Of a stretch of 5,359 bases of DNA, positions 1-5,359 are shown one piece after another. The DNA is taken from the NCBI GenBank assembly GCA_902787065.1, contig CADAFA010000062.1, forward strand, positions 1 through 5,359. Reading direction: 5' to 3'. Origin of the DNA: an uncultured Elusimicrobium sp. (lineage in GTDB: Bacteria > Elusimicrobiota > Elusimicrobia > Elusimicrobiales > Elusimicrobiaceae). Every line of letters begins with the position of its first letter. Position 1 is the first letter of the stretch. The translations under genes were made by a program, and so were the position numbers. The notes beneath the pieces are model-generated. The model was given only the letters and a program-made list of their open reading frames with translations, ran no database searches and was not told the DNA's origin.

Positions 1-37
1 AAATATTAATATAAGTTATATTTTTGTGAGGTAATTT

Positions 38-556
38 ATGTTAAAAAATTGTAGAAAAAGTTATAAGGGTTTTACTTTGTTGGAACTTTTGGTAGTAGTT
101 TTAATTATCGGTATACTTGCGGCTATCGCTTTGCCGCAATATCGTTTGGCAGTCGGAAAAAGCAAATATTCAACGATTAAAAATATAACAAAATCTTTAA
201 AAGAATCAATACAAAGATATTATCTGGTGAATAATGCTCTCCCAACAAAATTTAGTGATTTAGATATTGATTTAAAAATTACTAAAGAAATTCCAGGAGA
301 TAATTCTTTTTGGATATATTTCCCAGGTACTGCTGCTTGTGAAATATATCATACGTCTAATAATTCTAATGTCAGATGTGTAAATAAAATATATAAAGTT
401 GATATGGTATATTTCAAATCCGCTCTAGGAACTGTAACTGCTTGTGTGGCATATAGTTTAGATACAAACGATATCCCAAACAGAATTTGCCAAGCGGAAA
501 CGGGAAAAAAGACCCCATACCCTGGGTCTACTAACAGAAATGAATACTATTATTAA
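38..556 (+). CDS. Type IV pilin-like protein (prepilin with class III signal peptide)
   Basis: Complete 172-residue prepilin-like protein. The short basic leader (MLKNCRKSYKG) is followed by FTLLELLVVVLIIGILAAIALPQY, the classic class III signal. Prepilin peptidase would cut after Gly11, leaving Phe at mature position 1 and the invariant Glu at mature position 5 (Glu16). Residues 12-33 form the hydrophobic membrane and assembly helix, and 34-62 look like the continuing amphipathic helix. The C-terminal globular part has four cysteines (101, 114, 136, 151), enough for two disulfides after export. The tail is rich in Pro, Gly, Asn and Tyr. ATG at 38 is preceded by GTGAGG (26-31) at six bases' spacing, so the start is secure. 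TATAAG at 10-15 could be a -10 box, but its -35 would lie outside the window. No other pilus genes are adjacent, so it may be a major pilin, minor pilin or type II secretion pseudopilin; sequence alone does not decide. It looks more AT-rich than its neighbours. Confidence 0.9.
   Translation: MLKNCRKSYKGFTLLELLVVVLIIGILAAIALPQYRLAVGKSKYSTIKNITKSLKESIQRYYLVNNALPTKFSDLDIDLKITKEIPGDNSFWIYFPGTAACEIYHTSNNSNVRCVNKIYKVDMVYFKSALGTVTACVAYSLDTNDIPNRICQAETGKKTPYPGSTNRNEYYY
505..529 (-). terminator. Predicted intrinsic terminator of the ychF-methyltransferase-pcrA operon, inside the pilin gene
   Basis: Read on the minus strand, AGACCC (529-524), an eight-base loop and GGGTCT (515-510) form a perfect 6-bp stem with four G-C pairs. 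Five further T residues (509-505) follow directly. The stem starts 28 bases past the pcrA stop codon, where an intrinsic terminator is expected. On the plus strand the same hairpin is preceded by A residues and not followed by a U tract, so it should not stop pilin transcription. The element lies wholly within pilin codons near residues 157-164. The stem is short, so strength is uncertain. Confidence 0.6.
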
Positions 557-557
557 T

Positions 558-2894
558 TTACCTTACAATTTCAAGCGGGGCGTATTTGAGCATAAAAACG
601 CGCTTTGTGCCATTGTTAAATATGACGGTAATTTTTGCCGCTTCACCGCTGCCGGTAATTAAAACAACTTTACCTAAACCGAAAACTCCGTGTTTTATAA
701 CTGTGCCGATTTTTACACCACTGCTTGCATTGACGGGTGCGGGCGTCGGCGCTGGCTTTTCTGCAGTAAACGTCGCAGTTTGCGGTGCAGTTATTTTATA
801 AGGTGTGTAACTGTAATCGTCATCATCTTGATAATTTGCCGCATTGTTATAAGTGGTATTTGTTGTAAAATGATTATATTTGCCGTAGTAATTTCCGCCA
901 CGCGGTTTGCCGCGGAAAGCAACTTCCTGACGTTCGCGAGGTTGATAGGCCTCTTCTTCAAGCAAACCGCTGTCGTATAAAAAGCGCGAGGCAAAATTTT
1001 CATAAGTTTTGCCGAAGATGCGGCGCGTTGCGGCATAAGTCATAAATAAATTCTTTTTTGCACGCGTCATGGCAACATAGCAAAGGCGGCGTTCTTCTTC
1101 AAGTTCATCTTCGTCTTTTGAGGAGAGCGGGAATAAACCTTCTTCCAAACCTGTTACAAATACCGTAGGGAATTCAAGCCCTTTTGCCAAATGTACGGTC
1201 ATTAAAGTTACTGCGCCGCCTGTTTGTGTTTCACCTTCTTCTTCGGCGGCAGTAATTAAAGAAATTTCTTGCAAATATCCGCTTAAAGTGGGCGCGGTAT
1301 CTTCTTTAATACATCTTTCTTCATACTCTTTAACTGCGTTTACAAGTTCGTTTAAGTTGCCGATTCTTTGCGCGGCTTCCGGGTCCTTTTCCATTTCGTC
1401 TTCAATACTTTTTTGGTAACCGGAAAGTTCCAAAAGTTTTGCAATAGTTTCAGACGGTGCAAGCATTTCCTTTTCTAAAGTTAAACCGTCTATTAAATTA
1501 ACAAATTCTTTTATTCCGCGCAGAGCAGTCGGTTTTATTCCGTCGATAAAATTTTGTTGCCTTAAAGTGGACCATAAAGTGATATTGTTTTTTTGCGCAT
1601 ATGCTAATAGGACGGCAATAGTCGTGTTGCCGATACTTCTGCGCGGCGTATTTATAACGCGCAGTAAACTGACACTATCACTTGGGTTTACCAAAAGTTT
1701 TGCATAAGATAAAATATCTTTAATTTCCTTTCTGTCATAGAATTTTACAGCACCGATTAAGCGGTAAGGTATTTGGTAACGTCTGAAAGTATCTTCAAAA
1801 TTTCTTGATTGCGCATTTGTACGATAGAAAACTGCAATATCATTTAAGTTCGCGCCGTCATCATCTACCATCATTTGAACTTGATTAGCAACGAAGCGTG
1901 CTTCCTCACCTTCCGAAGGTAATTCGCGCACATTTATCGGTTCACCGCCTTCTTTTGAGGTGTGTAAACTCTTTTCCTTTCTGTTTTTATTTTGCTTGAT
2001 TAATTTATTTGATGCATCCAAAATAATTTGGGTGGAGCGGTAATTTTCCTCAAGTGTAATGACTTTCGCATCCTTAAAGTCTCGCTCAAAATTTAAAATA
2101 TTTTTTATGTTTGCGCCGCGCCAGGAATAAATTGACTGGTCCGGATCGCCCACTACGCATAAATTGCGGTGTTTTTGCGCTAGCACCGAAGTTAAAAGAT
2201 ATTGTGTTTTATTTGTATCCTGGTATTCATCAACCAAAATGTATTTGAAAAATTGCTGGTAATATTCACGCACTTCTTGATTATTTTTTAAGAGTAACAC
2301 CGTCTTAAAAAGCAAGTCCCCAAAGTCAAGCGCATAACTTGCATCAAGTTTAGCTTGATAGCGGCGGTAAACTTCGGCCACTTGCATCTTTTTTTCATTA
2401 TTTGAGGCTACTGCCTGCGCTAAAAAGTCTTCCACGGAAAGCATTTCATCTTTTGCGCGTGAAATTATTGAAACATAATAATTAACTTCTTTTTTTGCAT
2501 CTTTTACACCCATTTCCTCAAGGCATAAAGATACGACTTTTTTCTGTTCTGTTTCGTCGTAAATAACGAAGTCGCGCACAAGTTTTGCGGCTTCTGCATT
2601 TTGCCGGAGTAGACGGAGTGCAAAAGAGTGGAAAGTGTAAATCCAAATTTGCCCGGCAACACCTCCGACAAGCATATTTAAACGCTCGCGCATTTCTTTT
2701 GCCGCTTTGTTTGTAAATGTTACCGCAAGTATTTTATAAGGGGGAATACCGTCCTGTATAAGTTTTGCAATTTTGCAAGTTAAAGTCTTTGTTTTGCCTG
2801 TTCCGGCGCCTGCAATAATAAGGCATGGCCCGCCGGTATAATTTACCGCTTCAAGTTGCGCAGGGTTTAGGGTTTGTAAAAAATCTTGGTTCAT
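558..2894 (-). CDS. pcrA: ATP-dependent DNA helicase PcrA/UvrD (superfamily 1A)
   Basis: Complete 778-residue 3'-5' DNA helicase of the PcrA/UvrD type, which acts in nucleotide excision and mismatch repair, removes protein roadblocks, and binds RNA polymerase in several bacteria. All SF1A motifs are present: Q-motif region near LNPAQLEAV (9-17), Walker A AGAGTGKT (28-35), motif Ia TFTNKAA (59-65), TFHS (87-90), motif II VDEYQDTN (221-228), motif III VGDPDQSIYSWRGA (248-261), motif IV LEENYRS (281-287), motif V VTLMTVHLAKGLEF (562-575) and motif VI EERRLCYVAMTRAK (600-613). A low-complexity Asn/Tyr/Asp- then Ala/Pro-rich linker (about 655-725) leads to a C-terminal Tudor-like domain (about 727-777, GVKIGTVIKHGVFGLGKVV), the RNA polymerase-interacting module of PcrA. 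Its ATG overlaps the upstream methyltransferase stop by 4 nt (ATGA), with GGAG at 2906-2909, 11 bases upstream. It is the last gene of the operon and ends one base from the convergent pilin gene. Rep is less likely because of the Tudor-like tail. Confidence 0.96.
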   Translation of the reverse strand: MNQDFLQTLNPAQLEAVNYTGGPCLIIAGAGTGKTKTLTCKIAKLIQDGIPPYKILAVTFTNKAAKEMRERLNMLVGGVAGQIWIYTFHSFALRLLRQNAEAAKLVRDFVIYDETEQKKVVSLCLEEMGVKDAKKEVNYYVSIISRAKDEMLSVEDFLAQAVASNNEKKMQVAEVYRRYQAKLDASYALDFGDLLFKTVLLLKNNQEVREYYQQFFKYILVDEYQDTNKTQYLLTSVLAQKHRNLCVVGDPDQSIYSWRGANIKNILNFERDFKDAKVITLEENYRSTQIILDASNKLIKQNKNRKEKSLHTSKEGGEPINVRELPSEGEEARFVANQVQMMVDDDGANLNDIAVFYRTNAQSRNFEDTFRRYQIPYRLIGAVKFYDRKEIKDILSYAKLLVNPSDSVSLLRVINTPRRSIGNTTIAVLLAYAQKNNITLWSTLRQQNFIDGIKPTALRGIKEFVNLIDGLTLEKEMLAPSETIAKLLELSGYQKSIEDEMEKDPEAAQRIGNLNELVNAVKEYEERCIKEDTAPTLSGYLQEISLITAAEEEGETQTGGAVTLMTVHLAKGLEFPTVFVTGLEEGLFPLSSKDEDELEEERRLCYVAMTRAKKNLFMTYAATRRIFGKTYENFASRFLYDSGLLEEEAYQPRERQEVAFRGKPRGGNYYGKYNHFTTNTTYNNAANYQDDDDYSYTPYKITAPQTATFTAEKPAPTPAPVNASSGVKIGTVIKHGVFGLGKVVLITGSGEAAKITVIFNNGTKRVFMLKYAPLEIVR

Positions 2895-4105
2895 TTTAAA
2901 ACTAACTCCACAAAAGTTTCAATATGTTTTGTGTTTGGGAAAAAGTCAAAACACTCTGCACTTTTTACGGTATAATTTTTGGTTAAGACTTCCAAATTTT
3001 CCGCCAATGTTTTTGGGTTACAGGAAATATATAAAATATTTTTTACTCCGCAAGTAGCTAACTTTTCGCAAGCTTTTGGGTGCACGCCTGCACGGGCAGG
3101 GTCCAAAATAACTAGGGAATTATTTGGCTCAATTTTATTTTCGGTTAAAAAATCTTCAGTCGTTTGGCAGTAAAATTCCACATTTTTTATATTGTTTAAC
3201 ACAGCATTTTTTTTACCGTTTTCCACAGCTTCGGGTACACACTCAACGCAAAAAGATTTTTCAATTAAATCTGCATTTGTTAGAGAGAAACTACCAGCAC
3301 CACCGTAAAAATCATATAAAATTTTTGGTTTAATTTCGGCAACTTTTTGGCGTACTTTTTGGTACATTAAATTTGCAGTTTTTGTGTTTGTTTGAAAAAA
3401 CGATTGCGGTGAAATTTCAAAAACAATTTTTCTGTCGCCGTCTAGTATTAGTGCTTCTTGCATAGTATCTGTTCCGCTTAGAATTTTTAAATCTTTAATG
3501 CCGCTTGCGTCGCTCATACCGTCATTAATGGCACTTAAAACACTAAAGCCGGGGTAAATTTGTTGGCAAATTTCCGTCAAACCTGTTGTGTCAAAAGGCG
3601 CGGTGGAAATGAAAACAAGCATGCCGCCTTTTTTGTTAAAAGCTTGCCTTATCATCAAAGTGCGCAAAGTGCCGGTATGTTTGCGCTGGTCGTAAAAACT
3701 CAAATTTTTTGCTTTTGCCCAAAGCATAATTTTGTAAACAAACCAAGGTAGATTTTCATTAAAAATAAGGCAATCGGTTAAATTAACTGCCCTGTCCCAA
3801 CGCCCCATTTGGCGGAAACCTAGCACGTCTTCAAACTCAAGCGGAATAGTTTTATCGCGTTTAATTTTTTTATTTTGCGGCTCTTTATGTATGGGCTGGT
3901 GTGTAAAACTTAACTCAATTTTATTTCTGTAAAATTTATTTAGAGCAGTAGGTGTAACTTTAATTTCGCCTGTAAAATAGGGGGAGAGCAAAGCAGTGAC
4001 GGCAGCAACTTTTTGTTTCAGTTGTTCCTCATAAGGCACTTTGATTAAAGCGCAACCGCCGCACAAAGCGGCATTTTTACACATTAAATTTGAAGACACA
4101 AACAT
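2891..4105 (-). CDS. TrmA/RumA-family RNA (uracil-C5-)-methyltransferase, probably 23S rRNA-specific
   Basis: About 404 residues; SAM-dependent methylation of uridine C5 in RNA, in the RlmC/RlmD/TrmA family. Numbered from the ATG at 4105, Cys9, Cys15, Cys18 (CKNAALCGGC) and Cys112 match the 4Fe-4S ligands of RumA-type enzymes. Then come RKHTGTLRTLMIR (141-153), SFFQTN (235-240), the SAM-binding loop DFYGGAGSFSL (265-275), DPARAG (335-340), the catalytic cysteine in SCNP (Cys362) and the probable general base Glu396 in HIET. The catalytic set is complete. No N-terminal TRAM domain precedes the cluster, unlike E. coli RlmD; that resembles RlmC, but the exact target (U747, U1939 or tRNA U54) cannot be read from sequence. 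A lysine-rich stretch at about 73-85 may contact RNA. The start is ambiguous: GTG 4108, ATG 4105, GTG 4099 or ATG 4084 all keep the cysteines, and none has a clear Shine-Dalgarno. It overlaps ychF by 8-32 nt and pcrA by 4 nt. Confidence 0.92.
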   Translation of the reverse strand: MFVSSNLMCKNAALCGGCALIKVPYEEQLKQKVAAVTALLSPYFTGEIKVTPTALNKFYRNKIELSFTHQPIHKEPQNKKIKRDKTIPLEFEDVLGFRQMGRWDRAVNLTDCLIFNENLPWFVYKIMLWAKAKNLSFYDQRKHTGTLRTLMIRQAFNKKGGMLVFISTAPFDTTGLTEICQQIYPGFSVLSAINDGMSDASGIKDLKILSGTDTMQEALILDGDRKIVFEISPQSFFQTNTKTANLMYQKVRQKVAEIKPKILYDFYGGAGSFSLTNADLIEKSFCVECVPEAVENGKKNAVLNNIKNVEFYCQTTEDFLTENKIEPNNSLVILDPARAGVHPKACEKLATCGVKNILYISCNPKTLAENLEVLTKNYTVKSAECFDFFPNTKHIETFVELVLK

Positions 4106-5150
4106 CACCGTCTTTAATAATATAATCGCGCCCTTCTTGGCGGATGAGGCCCTTTTCTTTTAAGGTCTTTTCGGACTTATATTCTAAAATATCTTTAACG
4201 TCGTATACTTCCGCGCAAATAAAACCGCGCTCAATATCGGAGTGTATTTTGCCTGCCGCTTTCGGTGCCGGGCAACCTACGGGGATTAACCAAGAGCGCA
4301 CTTCAACTTCCGGGCCGGCGGTAAAAAATGTACACATATTTAAAAGTGCCATACCGGCGCGGACAATCTTTTCAAGCCCCGTATAATCGCTGCCGAGGTC
4401 TTGCAAAAACATTTGTTTTTCATCGTCGGGAAGTTCGGCAATTTCCGCTTCAAGTTTAACGCAAAGTTCCACAAAACCCGCACCGCAACTTTTTGCATAA
4501 TCTGCAACTTTTTGTGCATTTTCTTTATTTGGTGTTTCTGAATTATTACCAACAAATAAAACGGGTTTTAAGGTTAAAAGTTGTAAATCAACTTTTTCTT
4601 CTTCGTCTAAATTTAGGCTGCTTGCAGGTTTGCCGTCCGCTAAACATTTTTGAAGTTTTTTAAGCACTTCAAGTTTTGCTTTGGCGGCTTTATCGCCTGA
4701 TTTTGCGGCGCTTTCTTGCTTAGGTAACATTTTTTCAACACTTTCCAAGTCGGCAAGCATAAGTTCGGTTTGAATAATATCAATGTCGCGCAAAGGATCA
4801 ATACTGCCGGCAACGTGTGTAATATTTTCATTTTCAAATAAACGCACGACGTGAATTATTGCATCCACTTCCCTAATATTTGCCAAAAATTTATTGCCAA
4901 GCCCTTCACCTTTGCTTGCACCTTTGACGATACCTGCAATATCTACAAAGCGGATAAAGGCGGCAGTTTTCTTTGGCGGTTTAAAAATGTCAAAGAGTGC
5001 ATCAAGCCTTTTATCGGGGATAGGTACAACACCGACATTTGGCTCAATTGTAGTAAAAGGGTAATTTGAGGCCTGTGCGCCCGCCTGTGTTAAAGCGTTA
5101 AAAAGGGATGATTTGCCGACATTTGGCAACCCGACAATTCCGATATCCAT
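4077..5150 (-). CDS. ychF: YchF (Ola1-type) translation-associated, redox-regulated P-loop ATPase
   Basis: Complete 357-residue YchF, close to the 363 residues of the E. coli protein. YchF is an Obg-related P-loop protein that binds ribosomes and prefers ATP over GTP. Visible motifs are G1 GLPNVGKSS (7-15), the switch region NYPFTTIEPN (29-38), G3 DIAGIVKGAS (70-79) and an unusual G4 of the NxxE kind (NNSE, 202-205), the known reason for relaxed GTP specificity. His112 (ITHVAG) probably corresponds to the E. coli finger-loop histidine important for hydrolysis. Residues about 125-180 form the helical, coiled-coil-like insert. The C-terminal TGS domain spans about 275-357 (FFTAGPEVEVRSWLI, GFICAEVYDVKDI, VFKFNV). 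ATG at 5150 has a Shine-Dalgarno AAGGAA (5159-5164) eight bases upstream, fixing the start. It is the first gene of the cluster. I could not find a convincing promoter in its leader, which is very AT-rich. Confidence 0.97.
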   Translation of the reverse strand: MDIGIVGLPNVGKSSLFNALTQAGAQASNYPFTTIEPNVGVVPIPDKRLDALFDIFKPPKKTAAFIRFVDIAGIVKGASKGEGLGNKFLANIREVDAIIHVVRLFENENITHVAGSIDPLRDIDIIQTELMLADLESVEKMLPKQESAAKSGDKAAKAKLEVLKKLQKCLADGKPASSLNLDEEEKVDLQLLTLKPVLFVGNNSETPNKENAQKVADYAKSCGAGFVELCVKLEAEIAELPDDEKQMFLQDLGSDYTGLEKIVRAGMALLNMCTFFTAGPEVEVRSWLIPVGCPAPKAAGKIHSDIERGFICAEVYDVKDILEYKSEKTLKEKGLIRQEGRDYIIKDGDVCVFKFNV

Positions 5151-5250
5151 AAACTTGTTTCCTTAAAAATACATAATGTAGAACTACTTATATATATTTT
5201 ACTAAATTTGGGAGTTGTGATTTTGCATACCGCTTTAGTTTTTTGCTATC

Positions 5251-5301
5251 TAGGTCTTTTGAGTACTTTTTCATAGGTCCAAATTATCTTTTATATAGGT
5301 C
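5251..5301 (+). repeat. Three TAGGTC direct repeats with 22-23 bp spacing
   Basis: The hexamer TAGGTC occurs exactly at 5251-5256, 5274-5279 and 5296-5301, start-to-start 23 and 22 bp, about two helical turns, so all copies lie on nearly the same DNA face. The flanks are AT-rich and only loosely alike; the last copy reads TATAGGTCTTATT and the middle CATAGGTCCAAAT. No fourth copy is seen one period to either side. The array ends nine bases before the -35 box of the rightward promoter, a typical activator-site position. A transcription factor binding array is an inference; chance in AT-rich DNA remains possible. Confidence 0.4.
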
Positions 5302-5310
5302 TTATTGCCC

Positions 5311-5339
5311 TTGTTAAACTCTTTTCACTTTATTATAAT
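5311..5339 (+). promoter_or_regulatory. Predicted sigma-70-type promoter pointing right, out of the window
   Basis: TTGTTA (5311-5316, four of six matches to TTGACA) is separated by exactly 17 bp from a perfect TATAAT (5334-5339). Transcription would begin near 5346 and run off the window, so the product is not visible. The promoter is divergent from ychF. The weak -35 fits an activator-assisted promoter, and the TAGGTC repeats lie just upstream. In DNA this AT-rich a TATAAT is not rare, but the correct -35 spacing raises confidence. Confidence 0.5.
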
Positions 5340-5359
5340 TGTTATATAGCAGCAGCGAA

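Larger units (their letters stand above)
5151..5359. other. AT-rich intergenic region between ychF and the right window edge
   Basis: This 209-nt stretch shows no supported gene. Next to ychF it holds the minus-strand leader and Shine-Dalgarno. Further right it holds three TAGGTC direct repeats and a rightward sigma-70-like promoter, listed separately. The layout suggests a divergent promoter region, with an unseen plus-strand gene or RNA starting at or beyond the window edge. A short dyad GTAG-AA-CTAC (5178-5187) sits in the ychF leader, but it is too small to call an operator. Confidence 0.6.

Noticed and set aside
10..22. TATAAG or TATATT as -10 box for the pilin gene
   Set aside because: The -35 position falls outside or at the window edge, and TATATT would leave almost no leader before the ribosome site; the AT-rich context makes chance matches likely.
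583..602. GCGT...ACGC as a plus-strand terminator after the pilin stop
   Set aside because: Only four base pairs with a long loop and no U tract following.
586..1036. Short open frames in other frames and on the opposite strand within the pcrA 3' region
   Set aside because: They lie inside the clearly coding helicase frame, lack ribosome sites and recognisable domains, and are shadows. The same applies to the short frames antisense to or within the methyltransferase and ychF genes.
5178..5187. Dyad GTAG-AA-CTAC in the ychF leader as an operator or hairpin
   Set aside because: Four-base arms with a two-base centre are too short to be meaningful and cannot form a stable hairpin.
5188..5274. 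A 28-codon lysine-rich open frame on the minus strand (MKKYSKDLDSKK...), between ychF and the promoter
   Set aside because: It has no proper Shine-Dalgarno (only GGA three bases before ATG), is very short, overlaps the repeat array, and its Lys-rich content is expected from AT-rich noncoding DNA.
5342..5359. Minus-strand frame F-A-A-A-I-stop at the right edge, possibly the 3' end of another gene
   Set aside because: Five codons cannot support a gene, and it conflicts with the rightward promoter reading; sequence beyond the window is needed.

Overview
This window looks like a piece of a moderately AT-rich bacterial chromosome. I infer a member of the Elusimicrobiota (Elusimicrobium-like). The clue is the type IV pilin-like protein at the left end. 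Its near-invariant N-terminus and its ACVAYSLDTN...ICQAETGK C-terminal pattern resemble the large pilin-like family I recall from that phylum. This is recognition from memory, not a search result, and the other three genes are universal bacterial housekeeping genes that do not fix the taxon.

Layout: (1) 38-556, plus strand: a complete 172-residue prepilin-like protein with a class III signal peptide, preceded by a good ribosome binding site. (2) 558-5150, minus strand: a tight three-gene cluster transcribed right to left: ychF (translation-associated ATPase), then a TrmA/RumA-family RNA uracil-C5 methyltransferase, then a pcrA/uvrD superfamily 1 helicase. The reading frames overlap (about 8-32 nt and 4 nt), so they very probably form one translationally coupled operon. 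(3) 5151-5359: a 209-nt AT-rich intergenic region. It contains the ychF leader with its Shine-Dalgarno, three TAGGTC direct repeats spaced 23 and 22 bp, and a good sigma-70-type promoter (TTGTTA-17 bp-TATAAT) pointing rightward out of the window.

The pilin gene and the helicase operon converge with a single base between their stop codons. The only good terminator-like hairpin for the operon lies inside the last codons of the pilin gene, so that stretch appears to carry both protein-coding and termination information.

The operon genes share a theme of core information processing: ribosome-associated ATPase, RNA modification, and DNA repair or transcription-coupled helicase. The pilin is a surface or secretion-type protein unrelated to them. 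I see no mobile element, CRISPR array, tRNA, rRNA or defence system, and no convincing new biological system. The repeat array with its outward promoter and the coding-embedded terminator are the two points most worth a second look.
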